The notes under the pieces were generated by a model. The model was not told where the DNA came from and ran no database searches. It was given only the letters and a program-made list of their open reading frames with translations. The position numbers and the translations under genes were made by a program. Positions 47,500 through 57,720 of a stretch of DNA of 64,000 nucleotides are shown here, piece after piece (position 1 is the stretch's first letter; each line of letters starts with the position of its first letter). The DNA comes from Lentibacillus salicampi. GTDB lineage: Bacteria; Bacillota; Bacilli; Bacillales; Amphibacillaceae. The stretch covers positions 1-64,000 of the forward strand of contig NZ_SRHY01000007.1 of the NCBI RefSeq assembly GCF_004565465.1, in the 5' to 3' direction.

Positions 47500-48507
47500 A
47501 TGCTACAATCAGACAATAATGTGCAAGGAAAAAAGGAGAATATTATCCCCTATATTCCGGACGGTGATTTTTATTTCACAAAAGGTGTCGAAGCGTTTGA
47601 AAAAAATAAATTTGATGTCGCTATCAAGTGGCTGCGTAAGGCGATTGAAGCAGTACCGGACAATCCGTTATACCAGTGTCAGATGTCAATTGTTTACACC
47701 GAAATTGGGGCTTATCATGCTGCCAATCAGCTGCTGAATGAAGTGCTGCAGGCAACTGCTGAACAATACACCGATTGTTACTACCTGCTTGCAAATAATT
47801 ACGCCCATTTAGGTCTATTAAGCGACGCCAAAAAATATGCCGAAATGTATCTTAATAAGCAGGAAGATGGCGATTTTCGCGAAGATGCTGAACATCTGCT
47901 GGATTTAATGCATAGTGATAAAGAAGAAGGCAATGAATGGGAATTTGATGAAGAAGATGAATTGATTATTTACCAGGACATGGTTTTTCATCATTTGGAA
48001 AACAAGGAATGGGAAAAAGCACTCGGGCTGCTTGACGAAATGATGATGTTATTCCCGGATCTTCAATTGGTCAGGCACGATTATACATATGCCTTGTTTT
48101 TCTCCGGTTCCCCTGATGAGGCAATCAAAATGGAGCTGGATTTACTGGAGGAGCAGCCTGGTTCACTGCACAGTCACACCAATCTGGCCTTGTTTTATTA
48201 TGAAACAGGACGGAAAGCGGAATATGAAAGACACATTAAGGGATTACTAAATGTATATCCGATTCATGAACAGCAGAAATTACGAATAGCTGTGACGCTG
48301 GCGGCAACTGGTAAATATGAGCAGGCGTATATGCGGTTTGGCAAATTGGCTAAACAGCAGGTGAAAAATCACTTGGCTTATTATAAATGGTACAGCATCT
48401 CAGCCTATAAGCTTGGAAGACCATCGAAAGCTCTTTCATTATGGGAAGAAGGATGCCGGAAACATCCGGTGTTGGCAGACGAAGAAGGTCCGTGGAAAAC
48501 AAGCTGA
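47500..48507 (+). CDS. yvcD: TPR-repeat protein YvcD
   Basis: 335 aa built of tetratricopeptide repeats: helix pairs are visible at about 25-95, 100-130, and 160-320 (for example AIKWLRKAIEAVPDNPLYQ). TPRs bind other proteins; the partner is unknown. Position before trxB equals yvcD in B. subtilis. AAGGGGGATG precedes the ATG. A highly acidic stretch (residues about 139-155) splits the repeats. Starts about 140 bases after the 21-bp array. Confidence 0.88.
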   Translation: MLQSDNNVQGKKENIIPYIPDGDFYFTKGVEAFEKNKFDVAIKWLRKAIEAVPDNPLYQCQMSIVYTEIGAYHAANQLLNEVLQATAEQYTDCYYLLANNYAHLGLLSDAKKYAEMYLNKQEDGDFREDAEHLLDLMHSDKEEGNEWEFDEEDELIIYQDMVFHHLENKEWEKALGLLDEMMMLFPDLQLVRHDYTYALFFSGSPDEAIKMELDLLEEQPGSLHSHTNLALFYYETGRKAEYERHIKGLLNVYPIHEQQKLRIAVTLAATGKYEQAYMRFGKLAKQQVKNHLAYYKWYSISAYKLGRPSKALSLWEEGCRKHPVLADEEGPWKTS

Positions 48508-48591
48508 ATCCTGCCTGCAAACGTTGAGCATAAAAGTAGACGAATCCTTGAGTCTTTAATACGATGAATGTGGTTTGAAGATAATAGTTGA

Positions 48592-49560
<969 letters not shown>

Positions 49561-49859
49561 CATGACAGGTTTGTAAGCTCAACTTCACAAAAAGTCATTA
49601 CTTTTTAACGCCGTTGTAACACGTACGAAACATTAATGGGGTATACTATAATTAACTAATTGACCCCCTTTTAATAATAAATTAGTTCTTTGCAGGTGAT
49701 GCGTTCACCTGTATTTTTTTGTTCAAATTGGGACAGGGATTCAGACGCTTTGTCCTATTATGTCGAACAACCGTCAATTTATATGGTTGTTGGCTGGATC
49801 GAATTCAGTGTATAATGGAAGAAGCGTCATGGTTTTTTAGAGAAAGAAGTGACATAAGA
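49561..49859. other. trxB-yvcI intergenic region
   Basis: Contains a TATAAT at 49647-49652, an intrinsic terminator at 49693-49720 (CAGGTGA/TCACCTG, then T-run), and a probable yvcI promoter (TTGTTG 49787-49792 and TATAAT 49811-49816, 18-base spacer). The short transcript implied between the first -10 and the terminator would be about 60 nt and could be a small RNA, but this is speculative. Confidence 0.5.
49693..49720 (+). terminator. Terminator in the trxB-yvcI gap
   Basis: CAGGTGA pairs with TCACCTG across a 5-base loop, then GTA and seven T residues. Confidence 0.8.
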
Positions 49860-50324
49860 ATGCAACGTGTAACGAATTGCATATTGTTAAACGATGATAA
49901 AGTTTTATTGCTGAAAAAACCACGCCGCGGCTGGTATGCGATTCCCGGGGGTAAGATGGAGCAAGGAGAATCCATTAAAGAATCTGTGGTCCGTGAATAC
50001 CGGGAAGAAACCGAACTGGAACTGACAGATCCGGAACTCGCTGGCACTTTTACGTTCCTGGTCTATAGTGGAGAGACAATTGTACAGGAATGGATGATGT
50101 TCACGTTTATTAGCCGTTCGTTCACCGGAACATTAGCGGATTACTGCCGTGAAGGTGAACTGCAATGGGTCACACACGACGCTATAAGCAACTTGCCAAT
50201 GGCTGAAGGGGACAGGAAAATTTTCGACCATGTCCTGGGTTCCAATAAAACGCTATACGGGTCGTTTTCATATACTGAAGACTACGATTTGATTCATTAT
50301 CGTCTGGATCCACCAGGCCCCTGA
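49860..50324 (+). CDS. yvcI: Nudix hydrolase YvcI
   Basis: 154 aa. The Nudix box starts [20 protein letters not shown] and continues E-T-E-L; the usual glycine after EE-x is replaced by Glu. Nudix enzymes cleave nucleoside diphosphates linked to another moiety; the substrate of YvcI is not established. ATG 49860 fits B. subtilis YvcI and lies after a promoter at 49787-49816; an in-frame start at 49719 is upstream of that promoter and rejected. Followed by rapZ after 16 bases. Confidence 0.88.
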   Translation: MQRVTNCILLNDDKVLLLKKPRRGWYAIPGGKMEQGESIKESVVREYREETELELTDPELAGTFTFLVYSGETIVQEWMMFTFISRSFTGTLADYCREGELQWVTHDAISNLPMAEGDRKIFDHVLGSNKTLYGSFSYTEDYDLIHYRLDPPGP

Positions 50325-50340
50325 AGAGGAGAAATGTATC

Positions 50341-51225
50341 GTGTCAAACAATGAACAGGAAACAAAGCTGGTGATTATTACCGGAATGTCAGGGGCGGGG
50401 AAGACAGTGGCCATTCAAAGTTTTGAAGATCTCGGCTATTACTGTGTTGATAATTTGCCACCCGCATTATTGCCAAAATTTTTGGAGCTCATGAGAGATT
50501 CGCGGAATAATATTAAAAATGTGGCGCTTGTCATGGATTTGCGTGGCAGGGAGTTTTTTGACTCGCTTTTCGAAGCGTTGGATATATTAGGTGAAGAGGA
50601 TTGGCTCAATGAACATATCCTTTTTCTTGATGCCAAAGACGAAGAACTTGTGACACGTTACAAAGAAACAAGGCGCACGCATCCATTGGCAACTGAAGGC
50701 TTGCCGTTGAACGGTATTCAGCAGGAGCGGAAAATCCTGGATGAATTGAGAGGCAGAGCGCAGCGAATTATTGATACGACCAATTTGAAGCCGAGGGCAT
50801 TGCGGGAAAAAATCCTGAAAGCATATACAGAAGACACACAGGACATCTTTTCGGTTCACATGGTTTCGTTTGGCTATAAATATGGGATCCCGATTGATGC
50901 TGATCTGTTGTTTGATGTCCGGTTTTTGCCAAACCCGCATTATGTTCCACATATGCAGCCATTGACCGGCCTTAATTCAGAAGTATCGTCCTATGTTTTC
51001 AAATGGTCGGACACCCAAAAATTTAATGACAAGGTCTTGGATCTTTTACAGTTCATGCTTCCCCAATATAAAAAAGAAGGCAAGTCACAGCTGGTTGTAG
51101 GGATTGGATGTACCGGCGGCCAGCATCGCTCTGTTGCTATTGCTGAGTATTTCGCCAAACAGCTGTCAACACATTACATTACACATGTCAGCCACCGCGA
51201 CATTGATAAAAGAAAGGGTCATTAA
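50341..51225 (+). CDS. rapZ: RNase adapter / nucleotide-binding protein RapZ (YvcJ)
   Basis: 294 aa. Walker A is GMSGAGKT (about 15-22), followed by YYCVDNLPP. The C-terminal domain has [14 protein letters not shown], where RapZ of E. coli binds GlcNAc-6-P and RNA. In Bacillus YvcJ has GTPase activity and affects competence. Start is GTG 50341 with GAGGAG ahead. Forms the conserved rapZ-yvcK-whiA cluster; yvcK begins one base after its stop. Confidence 0.95.
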   Translation: MSNNEQETKLVIITGMSGAGKTVAIQSFEDLGYYCVDNLPPALLPKFLELMRDSRNNIKNVALVMDLRGREFFDSLFEALDILGEEDWLNEHILFLDAKDEELVTRYKETRRTHPLATEGLPLNGIQQERKILDELRGRAQRIIDTTNLKPRALREKILKAYTEDTQDIFSVHMVSFGYKYGIPIDADLLFDVRFLPNPHYVPHMQPLTGLNSEVSSYVFKWSDTQKFNDKVLDLLQFMLPQYKKEGKSQLVVGIGCTGGQHRSVAIAEYFAKQLSTHYITHVSHRDIDKRKGH

Positions 51226-51226
51226 T

Positions 51227-52189
51227 ATGGGAAGTGAGAAACAACCAAGTGTCGTCGTCATAGGCGGTGGTACGGGTATGCCGGTGCTTTTGCGCGGGCT
51301 GAAAAATTTGCCGATTGACTTGACTGCACTTGTCACAGTAGCAGATGACGGCGGCAGTACAGGACGACTTAGGGATGAAATGTCTATTCCGGCGCCAGGC
51401 GACATACGAAATGTGATTGCGGCATTGTCGGATGCTGAGCCGATGCTGCTGGAATTATTTCAGCACCGGTTTACAGTCGGCAACAGCCTGTCCGGTCACT
51501 CGATGGGCAACCTGTTGCTCGCGGCTATGACATCTGTTACCGGGAACTTTTTTACCGGTATACAGGAAATATCACGCGTTCTGAACGTTAAAGGAAACAT
51601 TTACCCAATATCGAATGAGAGCATGTCCCTGCATGCGGAGATGGCAGATGGAACGATTGTTTCGGGTGAGTCCAATATCCCGCTTGCAAACAAAAAAGTA
51701 GAAAGAGTTTATTTACGTCCGCAACCGGTTCAACCGCTTCCGGATGCGGTAAACGCGATCCAGCATGCAGATCTGATCGTGGTAGCACCCGGAAGTTTAT
51801 ATACGAGTATTTTACCAAACATGATCATTCCGCAAATTGATGTGGCGCTCAGCAATACCAAAGCCAACGTTGTTTATGTCTGCAACGTGATGACCCAGGC
51901 GGGGGAAACGACCGGATACACCGCAGCAGATCACGTGCAGGCGATTCGCAGGCACATCGGTGAAGCGTGTATTGATTCAGTTGTTGTCCATAACGAACCG
52001 ATTAGTAAACACGTTCGTCAAGTATATGCTGAAGAAAATGCAACACCGGTTATTTATGATACGGATCGTTTGCTTGAAATGGGACTGCAGATTATTGAAG
52101 GGGATATAATCGACCCATCACGAACGACGTTACGTCACGATACACAGAAAATAGCCAAACTGCTGTATTCGCTGATTGATAAGGAATAG
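51227..52189 (+). CDS. yvcK: Gluconeogenesis factor YvcK (CofD-like)
   Basis: 320 aa UDP-sugar-binding protein of the CofD/UPF0052 fold. It is needed for growth on gluconeogenic carbon sources and for cell shape in B. subtilis. The nucleotide loop is VIGGGTGMPVLLRGLK and the metal region is ADDGGSTGRLR. ATG 51227 is used; a start at 51104 would lie inside rapZ. Coupled to rapZ by a one-base gap. Confidence 0.95.
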   Translation: MGSEKQPSVVVIGGGTGMPVLLRGLKNLPIDLTALVTVADDGGSTGRLRDEMSIPAPGDIRNVIAALSDAEPMLLELFQHRFTVGNSLSGHSMGNLLLAAMTSVTGNFFTGIQEISRVLNVKGNIYPISNESMSLHAEMADGTIVSGESNIPLANKKVERVYLRPQPVQPLPDAVNAIQHADLIVVAPGSLYTSILPNMIIPQIDVALSNTKANVVYVCNVMTQAGETTGYTAADHVQAIRRHIGEACIDSVVVHNEPISKHVRQVYAEENATPVIYDTDRLLEMGLQIIEGDIIDPSRTTLRHDTQKIAKLLYSLIDKE

Positions 52190-52226
52190 ATCTGCATTTG
52201 ACGGCTGAGCTCAGGAGGTGTCAGAA

Positions 52227-53180
52227 GTGTCATTTGCATCGGAAATAAAAAAAGAATTGACAGGCATTGAATTGAATTCATGCTGTCAATATGCTGAACT
52301 GTCTGCATTGATCCGGATGAATGGCGTCGTCAATATGTCCGGAAATAGGTACACGTTGGATGTCCAGACGGAAAACGCAGCTATTGCCCGCCGCATATAC
52401 ACATTAATCAAATCACTTTATGACGTATCGATTGAATTGCTTGTCAGAAAGAAAATGAAGCTGAAAAAAAATAATGTCTATATAGTGCGGATGAAACAGG
52501 ACGTACAGACATTACTCACTGATTTAGGCATTATCGAGGATTCATATACTTTAATTCGAACAATCCCTGATCAGTATTACGCAAAAGACTGCTGTAAACG
52601 GTCATACTTAAGAGGTGCCTTTTTGGCTGGCGGATCCATCAACAACCCAGAAACATCGTCTTATCATTTGGAAATTTTCAATTCGTATCAGGAACATAAT
52701 GATTCTTTGTGTGAATTGCTGAACGAATTTGATCTCCGAGCGAGAAAATTGGAACGGAAAACCGGATATATCACTTATTTGAAGGAAGCGGAAAAAATCA
52801 CTGACTTTTTAAATGCTATTGGCGCACATAACGCTTTATTCAAATTTGAAGATGTTCGGATTGTCCGGGATATGCGTAATTCAGTCAACCGGCTTGTCAA
52901 CTGTGAAACAGCCAATTTGAACAAGACAATCGGTGCGGCATTTCGTCAGATTGAAAATATTAAATTGATTAAGGAAACGGTCGGGCTTGAGGCACTTCCG
53001 GAGAAATTACAGGAAGTTGCAGCGTTAAGGGTCCAACATCAGGATATTTCCTTAAAAGACCTGGGCGAACATTTATCCAGCGGGAAAATATCCAAATCCG
53101 GCGTCAATCATCGGCTGAAAAAAATTGATGCATTCGCCGAAAAATTGCGTGAAGACGGGTTCATTTTGCAACATGAGTAG
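52227..53180 (+). CDS. whiA: DNA-binding protein WhiA
   Basis: 317 aa, similar to 316 in B. subtilis. An N-terminal LAGLIDADG-type homing-endonuclease-like fold lacks nuclease residues; a C-terminal helix-turn-helix (about 255-310, [20 protein letters not shown]) binds DNA. In Bacillus it affects Z-ring formation and chromosome segregation. GTG 52227 is preferred to GTG 52218 because AGGAGGT is seven bases ahead and the protein begins [11 protein letters not shown] like its relatives. Confidence 0.95.
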   Translation: MSFASEIKKELTGIELNSCCQYAELSALIRMNGVVNMSGNRYTLDVQTENAAIARRIYTLIKSLYDVSIELLVRKKMKLKKNNVYIVRMKQDVQTLLTDLGIIEDSYTLIRTIPDQYYAKDCCKRSYLRGAFLAGGSINNPETSSYHLEIFNSYQEHNDSLCELLNEFDLRARKLERKTGYITYLKEAEKITDFLNAIGAHNALFKFEDVRIVRDMRNSVNRLVNCETANLNKTIGAAFRQIENIKLIKETVGLEALPEKLQEVAALRVQHQDISLKDLGEHLSSGKISKSGVNHRLKKIDAFAEKLREDGFILQHE

Positions 53181-53304
53181 GCATTCAATATGGTATACTC
53201 TATATATGATGAAATAGTAGCGACAGCAAGTGGGTTCATCCCACTGCTGTTTTAGGAAAATGATGAAAACGGTTACAAATAAAACGTTAAGGAGTGTGAG
53301 ATGG

Positions 53305-53562
53305 TTGGTTGAGAAATCGGTAAAAGTTGAGCTTGATACAGGTCTCCAGTCAAGACCAGCAGCGCAGTTCGTACAGGAGGCAAATGAGTATACTGCACAT
53401 TTATTTCTCGAAAAAGATGGCAAGCGGGTGAACGCTAAAAGTATTATGGGGCTGATGAGTCTGGCCATTTCACCGGGTGAGACCATTCAAATGATTGCAG
53501 ATGGTGAAGATGAGGAAACGGCACTTCATGAGCTGATCGAATTTGTTTCGGATGGAAAGTGA
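53305..53562 (+). CDS. crh: HPr-like catabolite co-repressor Crh
   Basis: 85 aa, exactly the B. subtilis length. Ser46 lies in AKSIMGLMSL and is the HprK site. Position 15 is Gln instead of the catalytic His15 of HPr, the mark of Crh. It cannot relay PTS phosphate but Crh-Ser46-P assists CcpA. The start is TTG 53305, chosen for alignment and AAGGAG ten bases upstream; a GTG at 53296 is too close to that site. Confidence 0.93.
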   Translation: MVEKSVKVELDTGLQSRPAAQFVQEANEYTAHLFLEKDGKRVNAKSIMGLMSLAISPGETIQMIADGEDEETALHELIEFVSDGK

Positions 53563-53590
53563 ATGAATGTATATGTATGAGTGAAAATAT

Positions 53591-53622
53591 AAAAGGCTGC
53601 ACCGTATTCGATGCAGCCTTTA
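53591..53622. terminator. Bidirectional terminator between crh and clpP
   Basis: AAAGGCTGCA and TGCAGCCTTT form a perfect 10-bp stem with flanking A and T tracts, serving the convergent genes. Confidence 0.85.
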
Positions 53623-53637
53623 AGCGTTATCTTTTAT

Positions 53638-54231
53638 TCATTTTTTATCTGTATTTCGTTCCAGAACTCTGTCAATCAGACCGTATTCAACTGATTTTTC
53701 AGCGGACATGAAGTTATCACGGTCTGTGTCACGCTCAATAACCTCCATAGGCTGTCCAGTACGTTCGGAAAGAATTCTGTTCATTTTTTCCTTGATCTGG
53801 ATGATGCGGCGCGCATGAATTTCAATATCGGTTGCTTGACCTTGAGTACCGCCCAGTGGCTGGTGAATCATAATTTCGCTGTTTGGCAGGGCATACCGTT
53901 TGCCTTTTTCACCAGCTGCCAGCAGGAAGGAGCCCATAGATGCCGCCATACCTGTGCAAATCGTGGAAACATCTGACTTAATGAATTGCATGGTATCATA
54001 AATAGCCATACCGGCTGTGATGGAACCACCTGGTGAGTTGATGTACAGCGAAATATCCTTGTCTGAATCCTCTGCTTCCAGGAATAAGAGCTGTGCAACA
54101 ATCGAGTTGGATACATTGTCGTCAATGGCACTTCCAAGCATAATAATACGATCTTTCAATAAACGTGAATAGATATCATATGCGCGTTCTCCACGGTTCG
54201 TCTGTTCAATAACTGTCGGTATTAAATTCAT
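53638..54231 (-). CDS. clpP: ATP-dependent Clp protease proteolytic subunit
   Basis: 197 aa self-compartmentalised serine protease. The catalytic Ser is in GMAASMGSF (about 98), His in MIHQP (about 123), and Asp in RDTDRDNFM (about 172). It works with ClpC, ClpX and ClpE. A GAGGAGGATG stretch precedes its ATG. A CtsR operator lies upstream. Convergent with crh and sharing a terminator, the same order as in B. subtilis. Confidence 0.97.
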   Translation of the reverse strand: MNLIPTVIEQTNRGERAYDIYSRLLKDRIIMLGSAIDDNVSNSIVAQLLFLEAEDSDKDISLYINSPGGSITAGMAIYDTMQFIKSDVSTICTGMAASMGSFLLAAGEKGKRYALPNSEIMIHQPLGGTQGQATDIEIHARRIIQIKEKMNRILSERTGQPMEVIERDTDRDNFMSAEKSVEYGLIDRVLERNTDKK

Positions 54232-54296
54232 ATGTTCATCCTCCTCATTTCATTTCAAATTTACCCATATAGTGGATATTCCTATCATAACGAATA

Positions 54297-54313
54297 GGTC
54301 AAAAAAGGTCAAA
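54297..54313 (-). promoter_or_regulatory. CtsR operator of clpP
   Basis: GGTCAAA-AAA-GGTCAAA is a perfect tandem CtsR heptad with a three-base spacer. Read on the - strand it overlaps a TTGACC -35 with a TATGAT -10 17 bases further on, so CtsR should repress clpP until heat or stress. Confidence 0.9.
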
Positions 54314-54534
54314 CAAAAACGTCTGGATTGACACGTCCTTTATAACGCAGTGACAACTAATAAAGTTGTTATTATATTATTTACCATCTACCATCATACC
54401 CTTAAAAGGTTGAAGATAAAACCTGTTACTGAAAATGATTCATAAAAGTTACCTGTTTATGTATAATAAAGATTTTATTCGGATTTGTATCCGTAAATGT
54501 TGTAATCAGAAAATATTGTCTTCTGATAAAACAC

Positions 54535-54563
54535 TTGTCTATTCACGATTTACGTATTATAAT
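54535..54563 (+). promoter_or_regulatory. Promoter of tRNA-Arg
   Basis: TTGTCT at 54535-54540, a 17-base spacer and TATAAT at 54558-54563 lie about 34 bases before the tRNA. Confidence 0.7.
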
Positions 54564-54596
54564 ATCAATTGTGTCTAAAATGAACAATCGTCATAT

Positions 54597-54670
54597 GCGC
54601 TCGTAGCTCAGTTGGATAGAGCACTGGTTTCCGGTACCAGGAGTCGGGGGTTCGAGTCCCTCCGAGCGCA
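54597..54670 (+). tRNA. tRNA-Arg (anticodon CCG)
   Basis: 74 nt cloverleaf. The acceptor arms GCGCTCG and CGAGCGC pair; D-loop GCTCAGTTGGATAGAGC is canonical; the anticodon stem CTGGT/ACCAG holds loop TTCCGGT with anticodon CCG; the T-arm is GGGGGTTCGAGTCCCTC. CCA is not encoded. It reads CGG. Confidence 0.95.
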
Positions 54671-55254
54671 CTTAATCACCGTCATGCCGCGCCCTTAAAA
54701 GCGGAATCTTCCGGGAAATCCAACTGGAAAAGCGCACGGTTTCAATCGTATATACTGGAAGGCAAGGAGTCCTCTTTTCGTTACTTTTCGGAGTAGTGGA
54801 AAGGGCGCTTTTTGTGTTGGCACGGAAAGGCAAGGCAACTTATTAATCGCAGGACGATCTGAATACAGGTGGGGATTACTTGAAGCTTACTTAGGGCTAT
54901 TTTTCGGAATAACCTTTAAAGTCAGCCTTTTTGTTTGTTCTTCGTTAATTTTCTAGCATTTTTTATGCCAGGTGGTTGTTCCAGCCAATTATGCTGAACC
55001 ATAATATCAGCTCCGCTTTGGGCAAGCCGAATTATTGCCAGATCATATATCGACGATCAAACAACTTATAAACAGACCTCATTAAAGACCTTTAGTTTTT
55101 GTGGCAAATATTTGTTGAAAACAAGTATACTACTAATGAGGAAACGCTAAGGTTTTTCTTTCGATTTTGTTTTCAACATGATGAGTGCTAAAATGTTTAA
55201 ATATGGAAAAGTGATTAATCCCCAAACTGTCAAAATGATAAAGAAGGTATATAC
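54671..55254. other. Long gene-poor region after tRNA-Arg
   Basis: About 580 bases with no intact gene. AAAAGCGC at 54728-54735 and GCGCTTTT around 54807 could form a distant stem terminator for the tRNA. A short coding relic is noted at 54922-55056 on the - strand. No integrase, attachment-site duplication or mobile element was seen, although tRNA 3' ends are common insertion points. Confidence 0.5.
54922..55056 (-). pseudogene. Possible C-terminal relic of an isochorismatase-like hydrolase
   Basis: An open frame of about 44 codons without a start reads YDLAIIRLAQSGADIMVQH near its middle and ends at TGA 54922-54924. The pattern (A-x-x-R-x-x-x-x-GA-x-x-x) resembles the end of YcaC-type cysteine hydrolases. 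It begins right after a stop codon, has no ribosome-binding site, and may be chance. Confidence 0.2.
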
Positions 55255-57513
55255 ATGAAGAATGGCTGGAAAATTTACTCAAAAGATATGAGGAATATAA
55301 CACGTAATTGGGTTGCAGCTATGTTGATTGGGGGGCTTATTATATTGCCATCATTATATGCATGGTTTAACATAAAGGCTTCCTGGGACCCATATGGTCA
55401 GACCGATCAAATTCCAATCGGTGTTGTGAATAAAGATGCAGGCGGGCAGATCAGGGACGAAAAAATCAATGCTGGTAACGACCTTGTCAATACACTTAAA
55501 AACAATGATTCAATGGATTGGCATTTTACAAACCGTGAAAAGGCAATGGAAAGTTTAAAATATGGCGATTATTTTGCTGTCATTGTCATACCGGAGGATT
55601 TCTCCGATAACCTGTCAACGGTAATCACAGATAATCCAAAAAAAAGCAAAATGGAATACTATGTAAATGAAAAAATCAATGCCATATCCCCGAAAATAAC
55701 AGATAAGGGTGCCAGTACGATTGTGGAGCAGATCAGCAGCAACTTTATTTCCACAGTAAATGGCGTTATTTTTGATATGTTTGATGAAATTGGTGTAGAA
55801 CTGAATCAAAAGCTGCCTGACATTAAAAAATTTGAGGATTATGTTTTTACGATGGAAAAAAAATTACCGGAAATTCATGATTTGGTTTCAAATGGCCTGC
55901 AGGATACAAAAGATGCGCAATCTATCATCAATAAAGCGCAAAACATGCTTCCTGAAGCTGAGCGTACAACTAATGAAGGCATTCAAACGGTTAATGAAAC
56001 AGCTGACTTAATGTCAAAAGCTGAAGGCCGCTTAAATGAAATGGCACCGAAAATGGAGGAGGATTTGAAAAAAGCACAAGGCACTGCTGAAGACATCAAC
56101 AAACTGCTTAAAGATGCCCAGAATGTGAACATTGATTTCAATAAGGGGCAAGAACTGCAGCAGAGCATTGACAGTTCATTGGAGGATGCAACCAGCCGCA
56201 TCGGTGAAATAGAGGCAAAGTTGAAGCAGGTGAAGGAAATGAATCAGGAGCAACAGACCGGTGGCGGTGAACATGGCAATGATCAGAATAGTGATGAGGG
56301 TTCAACCGGTCAGGAAAACAATAATCAGAACAACAGCCCAAATAGCAGTGCTAATCAGAATCAGGTCATTGATAATGCAATGGAACGATTGAGCAAACTG
56401 CGTGGAGCCCTTGAAGAAGCGCAGAAGAATGGTCAAAATATCACAACGTTTATTGAGGATAAAAATCAGGAAATCGATTCCGTTATCACCGATTTAGAAG
56501 AATTATCCGGCAATACGGCAAACAGAATAGGAGATTTCCTAAAAGATTATAAAGAAAATATTGAGCCAATAGTCAAACAGAAAATCAACAATGCGCAACA
56601 GACACTATCTGATGCAAAAGGGACTTTATCAGAAATCAAGTCAACAATTCCGGAGGTGAGGCAAGTCCTGTCAAATACCGAAAATCATATTGGTGAGGGG
56701 CAGGACATGCTGAATACAATTCTTGACGAATATCCGTACGTGAATAGTAAAATCAACGAACTTGCTGGTAAAATTCGTGATATCCAGGGTGAAACAGATA
56801 TCAATGAAATTATTGAATTATTACAGAACGACCCTGAGGCAGAACGGAACTTTTTTGAGGAGCCGGTCAAGCTGAGCAAGAATGAGCTTTTTCCAATTCC
56901 GAACTATGGTTCCGGGATGACCCCATTCTATACTGTTTTGGCTATATGGGTCGGTGGCTTGCTGCTGATTTCCCTATTGGCCGCAGATATTCATGGTGGG
57001 GAAGACCTAACCGGCAGGGAGCGTTATATCGGAAAGTTATTTACGTTCCTTACAATTGGATTACTGCAGACACTTGTTGTGACGCTGGGTGATTGGTTTA
57101 TTGTTGATGCTTACATGGCGCATCCTGTCTGGTTTGTGATATTCGGCCTGCTGATTAGTTTGGTGTTTATGATGATTATCTTCACACTTGTTTCACTTTT
57201 TGGCGATGTTGGAAAAGCAATGGTCATTGTCCTGCTTGTTCTGCAAATTGCCGGTGCGGGCGGCACATATCCGGTTGTCTTGCTTCCTGAACTTTTCCAG
57301 GCAATCAATCCATTCCTTCCGTTCACTTATGCCATTGATTTAATGCGCGAAGCAGTCGGGGGCATTATATGGAAATCAGCAATATACGATATGGCTATTC
57401 TGGGTTTATTTGGACTCGGCTTCCTGTTATTCGGTATCTTGTTAAAAAATGTGGTTAATAAATATACTGACAAGCTGATGAAAAAGTCCAAGGATGCTGG
57501 TTTATTCCATTAA
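55255..57513 (+). CDS. yhgE: YhgE/Pip family membrane protein
   Basis: 752 aa. One N-terminal membrane helix (about 18-38), a large extracellular helical region (about 40-540) with a Gly/Asn/Gln-rich linker near 335-360, and about five membrane helices at the C-terminus (about 560-735). Members include the phage infection protein Pip of Lactococcus and ESX/type VII-associated YueB-like relatives, so it can serve as a phage receptor. The normal function is unknown. GAAGGTATATAC precedes the ATG. Confidence 0.85.
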   Translation: MKNGWKIYSKDMRNITRNWVAAMLIGGLIILPSLYAWFNIKASWDPYGQTDQIPIGVVNKDAGGQIRDEKINAGNDLVNTLKNNDSMDWHFTNREKAMESLKYGDYFAVIVIPEDFSDNLSTVITDNPKKSKMEYYVNEKINAISPKITDKGASTIVEQISSNFISTVNGVIFDMFDEIGVELNQKLPDIKKFEDYVFTMEKKLPEIHDLVSNGLQDTKDAQSIINKAQNMLPEAERTTNEGIQTVNETADLMSKAEGRLNEMAPKMEEDLKKAQGTAEDINKLLKDAQNVNIDFNKGQELQQSIDSSLEDATSRIGEIEAKLKQVKEMNQEQQTGGGEHGNDQNSDEGSTGQENNNQNNSPNSSANQNQVIDNAMERLSKLRGALEEAQKNGQNITTFIEDKNQEIDSVITDLEELSGNTANRIGDFLKDYKENIEPIVKQKINNAQQTLSDAKGTLSEIKSTIPEVRQVLSNTENHIGEGQDMLNTILDEYPYVNSKINELAGKIRDIQGETDINEIIELLQNDPEAERNFFEEPVKLSKNELFPIPNYGSGMTPFYTVLAIWVGGLLLISLLAADIHGGEDLTGRERYIGKLFTFLTIGLLQTLVVTLGDWFIVDAYMAHPVWFVIFGLLISLVFMMIIFTLVSLFGDVGKAMVIVLLVLQIAGAGGTYPVVLLPELFQAINPFLPFTYAIDLMREAVGGIIWKSAIYDMAILGLFGLGFLLFGILLKNVVNKYTDKLMKKSKDAGLFH

Positions 57514-57582
57514 TGTTTATCGATTTAGAAAAAGTATCAATTAAAAAGCGCATGAATGGTCGGAAAACAAGTTTTTTTTTCC

Positions 57583-57616
57583 TTTATTGATCGTTGCTAC
57601 AGCAACGATCAATAAA
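57583..57616. repeat. Perfect 15-bp palindrome
   Basis: TTTATTGATCGTTGC and its exact complement flank a TACA loop. A nine-T run lies before it on the + strand and no T-run follows, so it is not a textbook terminator for the yhgE-type gene. Confidence 0.8.
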
Positions 57617-57685
57617 GTGTAAAGAGAATGTTTTCTAATTTATCGTTACCGAATATTTCATTTATAATCGAAATGAATTCTGAAA

Positions 57686-57720
57686 AAGGTCGTCTAAATC
57701 AGACAGCCGTTTTTTTATTT
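57686..57720. terminator. Bidirectional terminator between yhgE and the symporter
   Basis: GGTCGTCT and AGACAGCC form an imperfect stem with AAAAA before and TTTTTTT after. It overlaps the last codons of the convergent symporter gene. Confidence 0.55.

Noticed and set aside
46764-47516. Three long ORFs (213, 214 and 234 codons) across repeat array 2 on both strands
   Set aside because: They are open because the repeat period is 21, a multiple of three. None has a ribosome-binding site, one starts inside the glpD terminator, and the minus-strand one begins inside yvcD.
54820-54840. Possible sigma-54 promoter (TTGGCAC) before yhgE
   Set aside because: The -12 half (GC in TTGCA) is missing at the required spacing.
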